Part shown: piece by piece, positions 26,601 to 32,376 of the stretch
Layout: each line of letters opens with the position of its first letter
How positions within the stretch are numbered: the first letter of the stretch is position 1
Assembly: GCA_903892515.1 (NCBI GenBank)
Contig: CAITIS010000090.1
Span: 1-32,495, forward strand
Reading direction: 5' to 3'
Source: an uncultured Planctomycetota bacterium
Lineage (GTDB): Bacteria > Planctomycetota > Phycisphaerae > SM23-33
DNA: 32,495 bases
Notes under the pieces: generated by a model
The model's input: the letters and a program-made list of their open reading frames with translations, nothing else
What the model was told of the DNA's origin: nothing
Database searches by the model: none
Program-made: the position numbers and the translations under genes

Positions 26601-29600
26601 ACAATCGCGCCCTCTCGGCAGGGGAAGTGGCCGGCCTGGCCCAGGGCAACCACACCTCGTACACGACGTACGATTGGGTCGGCAACGTTACCGTATCCAC
26701 GGACCAGTTCGGCCGCACAACCAACTATGCGTATGACGCGATTGGCCAACAGTTGACGGTGACCTCTCCCCACGCTTCCGGGGACACGAAGAACTATACT
26801 TCGACCACAACCTACGATGCCTGCGGCAACGTCACCTCTTCCTCCAACGCTCTCGGTGAAACAACGACATACGAGTACGACGCGCTGAACCGGCAGATCT
26901 CGACGACCGATCCGACGGACGTGCCGCTTGGGCTGGTCCTGCATCTTGCGATGGATGGATCATCGTCCACCGCAACCGACCCCAATTACGTCGGCAAGGA
27001 TAGCAGCGGCTTTGGCCGAGACACTGCCGCGCTTCCTTCCGACGCCGTCTACGTTTCTGATGGCGTGGTCGGAGGAAGGCTATCCTGGCCTAGCGGAACC
27101 GGCACGATCAGCGTGCCGGGTCTGGCCCCCCTCACAGGCGACTACACGATCAGCCTTTGGCTGAAGAAGTCCAACGTCACGACGAATTGCAGCTTGATCC
27201 AGTGGGGCGACTTCACGCTGAAGATATCCGCCGGCCAGTTGCAGGCCGGCATCGGTACCACGATGATCAGTTCCGCCGCGATAAGTGCCAACACTTGGTA
27301 TCTGGTGACGTTCGTGCGCGATCATGCCGGCCAGCAATCGCGCTTGTACGTCCACAGCCAGACGGCGAGCCTTGACCCAGTTCTGCCATCTACGGAAGTG
27401 ACTATGGCCGATGGTTCCGGCTCGTTGACCTCGTTCTCCATGTATCACATCGGCGGAATAGACGACGTGAGGGTGTACAACAGGGCTTTGGACGGCCCGG
27501 AGGTTCGGGCGCTCGCCACCGCCCAAGCGAACGCCACGTCGACCACCGTGTATGACCACGCTGGGAACGTCGGGTCGATGGCCGACGAGTCGGGCAATGC
27601 GACCCACTACGCTTACGACGCCAAGAACCAGCAGATCAAGGAGGGCACCAGCGCGAGCTTCGACCCCAGCGAGACGATGACTTACGGGTATGACGCCGCC
27701 GGTCAGCTTGTGAGCCTGACGGATAAGAATGGGCGTCAGACCGCGTACGTTTACGACCAGGCGGGGCGGCAGGTTGATGAGAAGTGGCTCGACTCCGATG
27801 GCGTTACAGTGGTCAGGGACATCCACAGCGTCTATGACGCCGATGGCAATCTGCTGGAAGTCAGCGATCCGGACTCGGTCTATCGGTACGCCTACGACGC
27901 GGCCGGGAGGCTGAAGACTCAGGAGATGGAGATTCCCCCGCAGACGGGTTCGACAAATCTCATAAACAACGTCCTCTACCACAACGGAACGTTGGACGGC
28001 ACGGACCTGGTTGATTCCTCCGGCCACCACTATGACGTCTACCCCGTATTCCTGCAGGCGAACACTGCATCGAGCTTCATGGCGAGGCTTCCGTGGGCGC
28101 CGAGCAACATCACGCCTCTGATGTATCCGCTTGGCTCCAACCAGCAACTGCTTCAGGAGATGTCGAATGATCCAACCGGATCCCAGAGCCTGCTGATGTC
28201 GATGGGCGCGCAGGACCCGTACGGCTACCAGCCGAACCAGAGCCTTGCCACCGGATGGTACGACGTGGTAGTCAGACGCACGGACACGAATACCGCGCCG
28301 GTTGGATACAATCTGCAGATGTACGGATTCCCGGGAATCGTCTACTACTACGAGTACGATGCGGTGGGCAATCAGACGGCCCTGATCGACAGCCAGCAGT
28401 CGGAGACGACTTTCCGCAGCTACGATGCGTGCTCTCGGCCCACCGACGAGATGGACGACGTGGTGCAGACGGACATTCATGCCGCGTTCCGCTACTTCGC
28501 TGACGGCTCGCTCCAATCCATCACTCGCTATAACAGCAGCACAGGGAGCAACCTCGTCACCAAGAGCACGTACTCGTATGACCCGGCCGGCAATCTGCAG
28601 GAGCTTAAGTACAGCGGCGCGGGCATGCCTGACTATCAGTACACGTGGGATACCGCCGGCCGGATGCTGTCGATGTCGGACGGCACCACGACGAAGAATT
28701 ACAGCTATGACTTGAACGGGCAGGTGGTCGAAAACGGCAGCACAGGCAACTGGATCGATTACGACGCCAGCGGAAACAAGGTGGGCGCCGGCATCAGCAC
28801 CGGGGATGACAACAAGCTCCTGACGGAAGGAGGCTACACTTACACGTACGACAATGAAGGCAATGTTCAGACGGAGACGGACGGCACCACGACCGAGACG
28901 TTTAACTGGGACCACCGCAACCGCCTTGCATCCGTCGTGACGACGAATAACCAGAGCCATGCTGTCGCCAAGGCGATCGGCTACAAGTACGATGCCTTCA
29001 ACAACCGCATCGAGGAGTCCGTGGACTTGATTCAGGGCGGCAGTATCGCGTTGTGGACGAGTGGGCCGCAGAACGGACAGCCCAAGACCACGTGCGATTG
29101 GGTGTTCTACTACCAGGGCGACAATCTCAGGATACGGTTCCTGGATAGCGACGGGGACAGCAGCTCAGCGGGCAGCATGCAGGAGAACCAGCGCTACTTC
29201 TTCGGGCCAAACACCGATCAGGTACTGGCCACGTGGCAGCCTGACGGCAGCGGCATCTCGGGCGATCCGACCGAGCGGGACTGGTACGTTACAGACCTGC
29301 TGGGATCGGTGCGCAAGGTCGTGAGCGCCAGCCCGAACTACGACGGCACGCTGGTGACGCGAAAGACGCAGGACTATGACGCTTTCGGCGAAAACACGGA
29401 CACGTCTTCCACCGGCGGCGATCTCACGTCGGAGTTTCCGTTCGGCTACACCGGCCGGGAGTACGATGCACAGACCGGCTTGTACAACTACCGGGCCCGG
29501 TGGTACGATCCCAAGAGCGGGCGGTTCCTGAGCCAGGACCCGTCCGGCTTTGGCGCTGGAGACATGAACCTGTACCGTTATTGCGGTAACAACCCGCTGT

Positions 29601-30751
29601 CAAATGCCGATCCGTCGGGGCTGGATTTCATGGACTATTCCAGCAGTTCATGGGGAAGCTCGTGGGATTCAGGCTGGAGCGGCTCGTCCTGGGGAAGTTC
29701 GTGGGATTCAGGCTGGGGCGGCTCTTCGTGGGGAGGTTACTCTGGGTACAGTTCGTATGGCGGCTCCTCCTGGGGCAGTTCCCTAAGCTCCAGTTTGTAC
29801 GGCGGTAGCTCGTACAGCTATGGAGGGTACTCGGGGATTAGCGACTGGGGAAACCTGAGCCTGACATCCAACTACAATTGGGCGCTGCCGTCGAGTTCCT
29901 ACTCATCGTCGTACGGGAGCGACTACAACTGGGGCTCGTCGCTATTCTCGTCCAGCAACAACTGGGGCAACTCATTCAACACGAACTATTCCAACATCGA
30001 CCTGGGCTGGATGTCAAACTCGATATACGACTCTAGCTCGTATTCTTCCTCATACTTGTACGGCGGCGGGTTCGGTAGCTCCCCCAGCTCAAGTTACAAC
30101 TGGGGTTCAAGCATTTACTCGTCCAATTCATCGTCAGTCCCAGGGTATACCGCAGCTAATGGATTCTGCGGACCGTTCCTGCAGACAACGTCATCATCTA
30201 ACACTACCAATTACGATTGGTGCAAGAGTGTTCAGCACGATAGCTATGGTGATGTTGTATACGCGAAGGCTGGCTACACAAGTTCTTCTGCGTACGCGGG
30301 AGCGGGCATCACCGATATTCATGCAGAAGGGAATGGACAATACGGCAAGGGACAAGCTCGGGTACAGATGTTGAATGCACAAGCCAACGCGAGCTATACC
30401 GGAGTGTCTGCCTCAGCACACGCCCTAGCTACCGAAGCCGGAGGAGAAACTGGCTGGAGGAGCAAAGACAAGAGCACGACTTACTTGGGCGTAGCCGGCC
30501 AAGTGACAGCCAATGTCGCGACAGCTCAAGCGCACGCCAACGTCTGGAGTAACGGCCAGCTCTTGGATCTAGGCGCTGATGCGGCCGCTGCCGACGCAAG
30601 CGCGAGCGCAGGGTTTGTTGTCTGTGGCTACAAGTTTGGTGCTTCCGTGAGAGGCCGTGCCGGTGTGGCTGTCGGAGTTGGTGTGGGAAGGAAAACGTCA
30701 GTCGATATAGGTCCTATCGGGGCCACCGTGACGTTGTTTGGCCGAGACTAG
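14612..30751 (+). CDS. Giant LEPR/dockerin/cadherin-like/LamG/RHS-repeat surface protein
   Basis: One uninterrupted 5,379-residue protein; ATG 14612 has GAGGAG eight bases upstream. Order by residue: LEPR sorting-type motif (LESLEPRVFLDG, 50-60); FnIII-like (62-152); dockerin-type calcium loops (DLDGDGNVTQAD, DMNGDGKVTQDD, 153-265); beta domain (to 375); ten cadherin-like repeats (376-1482); leucine-rich repeats (1485-1650); transglutaminase-like domain lacking the usual Cys-His-Asp (1700-1865); LamG (2139-2357); RHS N-terminal domain (about 2540-2660); YD/RHS repeats interrupted by four LamG domains (to 4302) and by one beta insert (4447-4578); RHS core (4890-5004); Ser/Gly/Trp/Tyr-rich linker; Ala/Gly-rich tip. 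LEPR proteins are exported and cell-surface associated, and RHS repeats form a shell around a C-terminal cargo. Adhesion, contact or toxin delivery are the likely roles. Confidence 0.9.
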   Translation: MSTNSRAYKLLCHQYGLLLRKMRLADFLRRCGRSFARACETAKSSVHILESLEPRVFLDGVPVAPSNLAAAVISTRDVHFSWNDNSDNETSFVVQKSRFSNFMIVDHSYSALPSGSITLDVDDLLANRKAYYRVVAVNESGNSSPSNVVAVLPADFSGNGTLNAADIDAMTAHIGTSDTKYDLDGDGNVTQADKDLLIRNVFFTEYGDVNLDGIVEVVDGGADGAVISANIDPNVTGRGWADGDMNGDGKVTQDDLTLASGYDGLGGDSSLMYSFHFPTTGLVGQPYVVTLSSTNPNPNVGVRFAVQWDGYGSGGPVDSRTVYPYAGHDVVLTYTFDHAITGMHPFYELYDTRSDIAAVDSGETIAAIQIKIDDNAVSDIAKSVDENSSLSFSTADFTGSFSDADDGNPLQKVKITALPSAGTLALNGTAVTANQEIAGTDLASLTYTPGAHYVGSDGFTWNGSDSVGYTPQDAEVTIAVNAVNDNAVANLSKTLDENAATTFATDDFAQAFSDPDDGRALQTIEVSSLPQHGALELAGTAVVEGQEIAVADLGGLVYRPDADYIGSDSFSWSGSDGRFYAAASASVSLTVARVNDGCVTDVNLEYGSGVLAFSQAQFAAAFSDPDEGLALQTVKITSLPQHGVLTFQGQPVTVGQEIAVAAASDLSYTADSGYAGQDSFSWNGKDQHWYAPADASVLLSRRIDTSVSSFDKSLDQDSSLLFTQTDFTAAYQDPDDGNPLVNVRIEWLPTCGALTLDGSAVSAGQEIPAAQLSLLQYTPDSHYVGDDNFGWNATDAYGYSAAPAQVNLGVNWVNDNEVEDVSGWLVKDASLSFQGTQFVNAFSDADEANPLVRIKITSLPSSGTLTLASVAVTVDQEIEVGALSQLVYSPSADYVGTDSFGWNGADGHGYAAAAATVQLTVDRYAISDLIQTAEEDSPLTMDGDSFRQAFRAPDGGDALDTVQVTSLPLHGLLALDGVPVVADQEISADDLDDLTYSPASGYVGPDSFLWTGAGQDGYAIREAAARLNVQAVQDETVTSVSKSLNENTSTAFSAQEFIDAFEDGRGRDLMTLAFTSLPEHGRLKLSGVDVAAGQEIPIGQAAALSYTPDAGYVGDDSFAWTGSDGYTFADPAAINITVDSVNDNVVLDVSRPVAKGGSVSFSPEDFQSGFDDPDDGNALVTVKIVSLPASGTLSLGGVTVTDGQAIALSEVGGLTYTPSDQYVGIDSFQWTGSDQYAFAVSPASTSMKVTDTAVSDFGKSVNENTSLIFGASDFAAAFSDPDDGNPLLTVQIMSLPQHGTLALDSVAVTVGEEIPVAQLATLTYAPEAHYVGSDSFGWAASDSFSRTPGSASVAITVAAVNDNSAADVAIEVYYNGPTFFSPDAFREAFSDPDDGHALQSIKIVSLPLATWGVLTLVDPETQTESPVEAGQVIPADQISSLKYTPAQGRGLNSTASFTWSGSDGQFDTAAAAANLSLSLPHPLGPVTLGNAAADDAVRNALGFAHDATIVASDLSLLCSSLILPGDQPLNLWALQFANHLKSLTVQSSAGPSTGAITSLTGLSGLTNLESLTLDGVLASGCDLTSLAGLTSLKTLSLQRDSISSCGVLSGLTGLTSLDLRYNSVTSLSWLTGQLPSLQTLRLYGNTITDSDAYTALKGRLVWTDLPSAATDNLVAAGLAGSTPDAPPSPGNALPLVSGTLLQKEVHALAVALHGLPVRAYEWVLNNIRYEPYMGVKKGPLGVLETGAGNDVDTCSLLVALLNECGVTTAAGTPSSGLNVRYARGPVTANIDKLESYLGVKTPQSVGAVLAYVDPSAVSLDAQGQQLTGFTGATKAATFNYAWVEVTNAQGQTFRLAPAWKFQDFQPGMGDMLDDVSFDPDPTHATGYFASDNQELPSEWYSQNVQDYLTQNDLGDTVADVAYDGPILAQRVDALSLSLPSDLNNTTESTFTTVPANLKYHMTVTINAQTAIDRDVADVCRSRIVIVCDASTNWHPKVLVDGSTYATLTGTVASGGALSIHVTITAPTGITPSEESQSFSQTSGHRIALCLNASQASSQSIKIAQDQANALAEQQRTLVHTAGSNSHANQAAITDCMLVLAGSKYGYTLSKNTATLAGMTGAVANAGNVTCGVMFADEMMLANYQFEGNLVDGILNQAGVLVHDPQYGSAPVVTYDGTGTCVGGEGKAAKIVAGANPVALWNATPHYVGTNYTVSYFFCPQTFSQPNMVFGGTVYSDGSTSSGCFIGTETTGELSCGLGPNLRADTGITLSVGHWYHVAFSCATDSSGSTGHLYVTELANASGSPVAAPMLATITNMPTPNASWNSLLIEQTNAYYDSLQVYPWALDGQEVASLYGGGSDTSVFPYLPLTIAADMPDDGAARAIDVSNPSSAVSQTREALLGWEKSALEGEVLQEVTGRPAMSTARAMQIANQSPTTQVVRVDASSLSSQPAVVQAEISQVFTHDSSAVVYIPKASLSLSTKAEDGTASGTWSGFGYYLISGSGARSYVIDGGVAGLSELTRGGATTAVPQPVSLPDRDAQHLGSPGAIDLSNGDVSLQAQDLSLGGAGMPLAFTRYYHSATGGLDWGLGAGWSYSYHDTLMKDTSTGDMIWSTSDGRTVRFKKSGTNVWTTPDGMHGSLTLASNVYTWKDSGQGDVYTFSVLSAVPNTWTLTTMKDCHGSSVTITWTTCTNIVGQLIAVPQKVTSSRSGSESLTFAWATGGHRCTLTDNYGRVWTWDESTTNGSQTWSVTAPDSSKTGYSYYADGFSTGLLKTMQDAKGGVTTYSYYSNGMGYGVTDPTGRTQYAQYDLYRKHATWVDASGNSTVCVFDDEGNIKELVHPDGTMQKQTVVNGEVTDAVDVFGVEDTWGYDTVGRVTQHVKCKDLADQLTTTYAYDQTGTQSAPTYNQPIAVTVAPTTGSPRVTSYAYKNFSTDLAEVCSVTDALGNVTNYTFAGGQLATMVVGPAATSTTTTYAYQAGYGRLTSVTTHATDGTLASDVVKVYTYDAHGYLATSKDPLLNVTTYVNDVLGRMTSSAASLGITQSSTYDQNGNLKTQTDALGYVTSDYYDGCNRLTRATYADGTWTQTAYGANGKAASTYDQAGNRTDYGYDGNGNLIEAIAADGSVTRSLYSGGRLIRSVDGNDNATSYEYDGAGRTISTTDALGHATSQSYDAYGDVVSVTDALGRATTYGYDALGHQVSTTDAMDHTSTTTYDSRGNVTYVTDVLGHTTAYGYDALNRKIWTTDALGVPGGLLADYKMDEGSGGAATDYSGNGNNATITSGGWTTSGKINGGLKSGTLTRSVLPVATGDYSISFWFKPNASGTITVNWGGTSGLNLKVDSTGKLSAALGSTTKIQVSSAVWDRDWQFVTFVYDGGLGQFYIGTKAVGNAVSMGAPSGTSGLKVSSLAGVLDDLRVYSRALTTEELGDLCLAQDHTSHTSYDANGNVTETVDTLGHKTDYTFDQVNRQVAVRNALGNTTTTTYDANGNVVTTSDALGNTTVYEYDRLNRKISVTDATDEPNGLTSRLRLDGDQTDSARTGSATVTGGTSWATGEIKRSLTLASGSTLTNSALPASTSGDYTVSFWINPSSVPTGDILTWNGLTITVASGTVKAKSSGSYWAAGPSGTTVAANSWQLVTFAYDHTTGKGTMYLNGNAGTAVSTGGLPQQTVALIIQNILGSVDDVRVYNRALLAGEVAGLAQGNHAAYIQYDSVGNVAASTDQLGRRTTYVYDALGRAVSTSDPMGNVTTTRYDRSGNVVATTDALGNTTSYGYDALNRKVSVTDPLKHTTTTTYDAAGNVIATTDALGDSTVYQYDALNRNISVTDATDEPNGLTCRLQLDGDLKDSAGNADATLAGNTTWTAAGEIKGALTLGSGSTLTTSPLSASSDYSISFWINPSSVPTEDILTWNGLAITVASGTVKAKSSGSYWAADPSGTTVTPNSWQLVTFVYDHTTAKGTMYLNGNAGTAVSTGGLPQQTVALIIQNIVGSVDDVRVYNRALSAGEVAGLAQGNHTSYTTYDWVGNVTVSTDQFGRTTNYAYDAIGQQLTVTSPHASGDTKNYTSTTTYDACGNVTSSSNALGETTTYEYDALNRQISTTDPTDVPLGLVLHLAMDGSSSTATDPNYVGKDSSGFGRDTAALPSDAVYVSDGVVGGRLSWPSGTGTISVPGLAPLTGDYTISLWLKKSNVTTNCSLIQWGDFTLKISAGQLQAGIGTTMISSAAISANTWYLVTFVRDHAGQQSRLYVHSQTASLDPVLPSTEVTMADGSGSLTSFSMYHIGGIDDVRVYNRALDGPEVRALATAQANATSTTVYDHAGNVGSMADESGNATHYAYDAKNQQIKEGTSASFDPSETMTYGYDAAGQLVSLTDKNGRQTAYVYDQAGRQVDEKWLDSDGVTVVRDIHSVYDADGNLLEVSDPDSVYRYAYDAAGRLKTQEMEIPPQTGSTNLINNVLYHNGTLDGTDLVDSSGHHYDVYPVFLQANTASSFMARLPWAPSNITPLMYPLGSNQQLLQEMSNDPTGSQSLLMSMGAQDPYGYQPNQSLATGWYDVVVRRTDTNTAPVGYNLQMYGFPGIVYYYEYDAVGNQTALIDSQQSETTFRSYDACSRPTDEMDDVVQTDIHAAFRYFADGSLQSITRYNSSTGSNLVTKSTYSYDPAGNLQELKYSGAGMPDYQYTWDTAGRMLSMSDGTTTKNYSYDLNGQVVENGSTGNWIDYDASGNKVGAGISTGDDNKLLTEGGYTYTYDNEGNVQTETDGTTTETFNWDHRNRLASVVTTNNQSHAVAKAIGYKYDAFNNRIEESVDLIQGGSIALWTSGPQNGQPKTTCDWVFYYQGDNLRIRFLDSDGDSSSAGSMQENQRYFFGPNTDQVLATWQPDGSGISGDPTERDWYVTDLLGSVRKVVSASPNYDGTLVTRKTQDYDAFGENTDTSSTGGDLTSEFPFGYTGREYDAQTGLYNYRARWYDPKSGRFLSQDPSGFGAGDMNLYRYCGNNPLSNADPSGLDFMDYSSSSWGSSWDSGWSGSSWGSSWDSGWGGSSWGGYSGYSSYGGSSWGSSLSSSLYGGSSYSYGGYSGISDWGNLSLTSNYNWALPSSSYSSSYGSDYNWGSSLFSSSNNWGNSFNTNYSNIDLGWMSNSIYDSSSYSSSYLYGGGFGSSPSSSYNWGSSIYSSNSSSVPGYTAANGFCGPFLQTTSSSNTTNYDWCKSVQHDSYGDVVYAKAGYTSSSAYAGAGITDIHAEGNGQYGKGQARVQMLNAQANASYTGVSASAHALATEAGGETGWRSKDKSTTYLGVAGQVTANVATAQAHANVWSNGQLLDLGADAAAADASASAGFVVCGYKFGASVRGRAGVAVGVGVGRKTSVDIGPIGATVTLFGRD
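15739..19060 (+). repeat. Ten tandem cadherin-like repeats, about 110 residues each
   Basis: Within the giant protein, units begin near 15739, 16073, 16406, 16732, 17063, 17387, 17720, 18047, 18371 and 18704. Each runs ENxSLxF...DFxxAFSDPDDGNPL, ITSLPxHGTLxL, AVTVGQEI, LTYTPxxxYVGxDSFxW, ending near AVNDN. These are the Ca-binding-rich Ig/cadherin-like stalk repeats of bacterial adhesins. Copies differ at many positions, so the array is old; units 3 and 10 lack the opening ENxS box. Confidence 0.85.
24364..27530 (+). repeat. Four LamG domains set in the same register within RHS repeats
   Basis: Each LamG follows a YD repeat of the form YDALNRxISxTDATD-P-GL: near 24300-24360, 25120-25178, 26050-26110 and 26880-26930. 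Each ends with a strand DDVRVYNRAL, a short helix, and returns to the RHS pattern YDxxGNV. The domains span about 24364-24900, 25175-25715, 26108-26645 and 26928-27520. The constant entry and exit points suggest that a composite RHS-LamG unit was duplicated. Confidence 0.8.
25178..26660 (+). repeat. Near-identical 930-bp-offset duplication of a LamG-RHS unit
   Basis: The third and fourth of the protein's five LamG domains are almost the same at DNA level. From 25361 and 26291 the two copies align with a constant offset of 930 bp to beyond 25690 and 26620, and the stretch around 25590-25650 versus 26520-26580 looks identical. The other LamG copies are far more diverged, so this pair reflects a recent duplication or gene conversion. 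Confidence 0.85.
29278..29622 (+). other. RHS repeat-associated core within the giant protein
   Basis: The frame reads WYVTDLLGSVRKVV, then QDYDAFGENTD, FGYTGREYDAQTGLYNYRAR, WYDPKSGRFLSQDP and NADPSGL (Asp5000, Gly5003, Leu5004). This is the hallmark core that closes the RHS shell; in studied RHS toxins self-cleavage occurs just after the DPxGL box, releasing the C-terminal part. All hallmark residues are present here, so cleavage near residue 5004 is plausible. Confidence 0.9.
29623..30748 (+). other. C-terminal part after the RHS core: Ser/Gly/Trp/Tyr-rich linker plus Ala/Gly-rich tip
   Basis: About 375 residues follow the core. The first 200 are low-complexity, built from SSWGSSWDSGW-type and SSYGGSSYSY-type runs with many aromatics. 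The last about 175 start near CKSVQHDSYGDVVYAKAGY and are rich in Ala and Gly (AYAGAGITDIHAEGNG, ANVATAQAHANVW, AAAADASASAGF, RAGVAVGVGVG). No known toxin active site, signal or anchor is seen. In RHS proteins this position holds the variable effector, so an unknown cargo, possibly membrane-active, is one option. Confidence 0.6.
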
Positions 30752-30831
30752 AGAAGATTTGTCGAGCAGGGATCATTTTTGGTAGGCGTCTAAGGGATAA
30801 CTAGGTTGACATGGAGCAGGAGAATATACTA

Positions 30832-31359
30832 ATGATCCAATTGCGGCGTTTGTGGCGAAGCCGGCTGTGGATGTGTGGGTGTGTCGTACTTGCTGCAGGG
30901 ACGTTGTGCGTGGCTAGAGCTAGTTCGACCATCGGAGAAACTGCGAGTATGAAGTGCAAAGAACCGTCACGCGGCAGTGCGTCTGAGCCTGCGGCGGAGA
31001 TGCCGCCTCAGATACAGCACATTTGCGACCAGATTCTCGCCGCCTTTGCGGATGGTAGGGCAACTGCAGCCTTGGATCTTGTACAGGAGCATTCGCTTAT
31101 ACCGGCTGAACGGATGAGGCCGGCGAGGGAGGCGACCATCGACCTGCTTGCAGGGTGCGAATCGCTGCTCGGCCCGCGCGATGGCTACGAACCTGTGCGT
31201 GTTGAGAAGGCTGGGCAGCGGGTATACAGGGTATCCTATCTTCTACGGTTCAGGCGGTGTGCGGCATGTGTCTTCCTGACATTCTATGTAAACGATCAGG
31301 AGTGCTTGGTCGTGGACTATCACATGGACCAGGATCTAGGAGGGCTATTCGGTAGATGA
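30832..31359 (+). CDS. Predicted exported small protein, candidate partner of the giant RHS protein
   Basis: A 175-residue protein from ATG 30832, with GGAG at 30819-30822; an in-frame ATG at 30811 has no such site. The head MIQLRRLWRSR is basic and followed by a hydrophobic run (WMCGCVVLAAGTLCVARA), a likely Sec signal peptide with a cleavage site near ARA-SS. The mature part has a helical segment (IQHICDQILAAFADGRATA) and an antiparallel-strand end (VYRVSYLLRFRRC, FLTFYVNDQECLVVDYHM), similar in layout to small NTF2-like domains. Base use is lower in GC than the giant gene. It lies 80 bp behind the RHS tip, the usual place for an immunity gene, but that role is only inferred. Confidence 0.6.
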   Translation: MIQLRRLWRSRLWMCGCVVLAAGTLCVARASSTIGETASMKCKEPSRGSASEPAAEMPPQIQHICDQILAAFADGRATAALDLVQEHSLIPAERMRPAREATIDLLAGCESLLGPRDGYEPVRVEKAGQRVYRVSYLLRFRRCAACVFLTFYVNDQECLVVDYHMDQDLGGLFGR

Positions 31360-31497
31360 GTGCTGTTTCCCGGAGAATAGGGAGATAGATTCTGCTGCGG
31401 TCCAAACTCATGGCTTGGGTCGAGTTCGATCAGCTGCGAGTAGAACGTGGGCTGTTGTCCACGTCAGTTGCAGGCGCCAGAGTGAGAAAGGTTGGGC

Positions 31498-32085
31498 ATG
31501 GTTGAGCGTTCAATAACTCCGAGTCGCAAGTGGTACCTGCTGGCTGCTGCGTTGGTAGCTGGCGGCATCATTGTGGTCCTCTGGGGCACATTTGGTTTTG
31601 TATCGGCTATGCGCTCGGCCCTGGGGCAGGAAGTGCTTGTGCCAGGCTCCGGAGAGGTCATTCTAGATAAGCCAGGCACCTATAATGTTTTGCATGAGTA
31701 CGAGGCTGTTGCTGAGGGACGGCTTAGGTCGGAACCTCCTGGTGTGCCTGGACTGAAAGTCATGCTTCGGGACGCCGGGGGATGTGAAGTCCCGTTGCGG
31801 GCGAGCAACGACCTTTCGGACATCAGCATCGGCCAACGCAAAGCCAGGGTGCTTTGGGAATTTAGCGTCTCGTCCGGCGGGCGTTACGTCTTGGAAGGCA
31901 GGTATGATCGCGGCGAGATTGGCCCCAAGGCGGTACTGACGGTGGGGAGCGAGATAGGCCCTAAGGTCGTACCGTTCGTGATCGCCATAGTCGGATGCGT
32001 TCTCTCGCTGTTTGGCGCAACCGCGATTTCTATAGCCGTTCCGTGGTTGCGAGCCAGGAACAGACGGAAGTCAATCGCGGTGTAG
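31498..32085 (+). CDS. Two-helix membrane protein with an extracytoplasmic beta domain
   Basis: A 195-residue protein from ATG 31498, with AAAGG six bases upstream. It has one membrane segment at residues 12-35 (YLLAAALVAGGIIVVLW) and another at 157-183 (VVPFVIAIVGCVLSLFGATA), ending in a basic tail (LRARNRRKS). The loop between them (about 36-155) is beta-rich (GSGEVILDKPGTYNV, GLKVMLRDAGG, GGRYVLEGRYD), so both ends are probably cytoplasmic and the domain outside. No family recognised. Its place behind the RHS gene makes an immunity or surface accessory role possible. Confidence 0.65.
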   Translation: MVERSITPSRKWYLLAAALVAGGIIVVLWGTFGFVSAMRSALGQEVLVPGSGEVILDKPGTYNVLHEYEAVAEGRLRSEPPGVPGLKVMLRDAGGCEVPLRASNDLSDISIGQRKARVLWEFSVSSGGRYVLEGRYDRGEIGPKAVLTVGSEIGPKVVPFVIAIVGCVLSLFGATAISIAVPWLRARNRRKSIAV

Positions 32086-32140
32086 TGAAGTGGTTCGCCG
32101 ACCTTTGTTCTGCAAGAGTTCGGTATTGTGCTTGAAGCAT

Positions 32141-32279
32141 GGCGTGTTGAGGCGCTACGAGGCTGTCGTCGAATCCCTCGCCCTGGTCAATAATCTTGTC
32201 CTCGAAGAAATGCCGCAACGGGAGGCTGGCCGGAAGCGCATGACGTGATGAAAGCGTGGCGTGTTGAGGCGTCACGAGG
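32141..32279 (+). repeat. Direct repeat of GGCGTGTTGAGGCG in an otherwise empty stretch (32086-32376)
   Basis: GGCGTGTTGAGGCGCTACGA (32141-32160) recurs as GGCGTGTTGAGGCGTCACGA (32258-32277), 117 bp apart, each followed by GG. The preceding bases are similar too (GAAGCAT and GAAAGCGT). No gene with a start signal is seen between 32086 and 32376. The pair may mark the flank of the insertion element that follows. Confidence 0.5.
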
Positions 32280-32376
32280 GCGGATTGATAACTGAATAGC
32301 GGTGGCAGGACGTGTTTGCGGTTCTGAGTGCGCAGCGCAACCCAGCCCGATGTGACTCAGTGGCATGACTCTGATC

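Noticed and set aside
27080..28960. A long (626-codon) open frame on the minus strand inside the giant gene.
   Set aside because: It is an antisense shadow of the GC-rich RHS region. It has Val/Arg/Ala-rich composition without domains, while the plus strand shows clear RHS and LamG patterns.
31445..31464. A hairpin ACGTGG-GCTGTTGT-CCACGT between the two small envelope genes, as a terminator.
   Set aside because: The stem is only six base pairs and no U-run follows; it could arise by chance.
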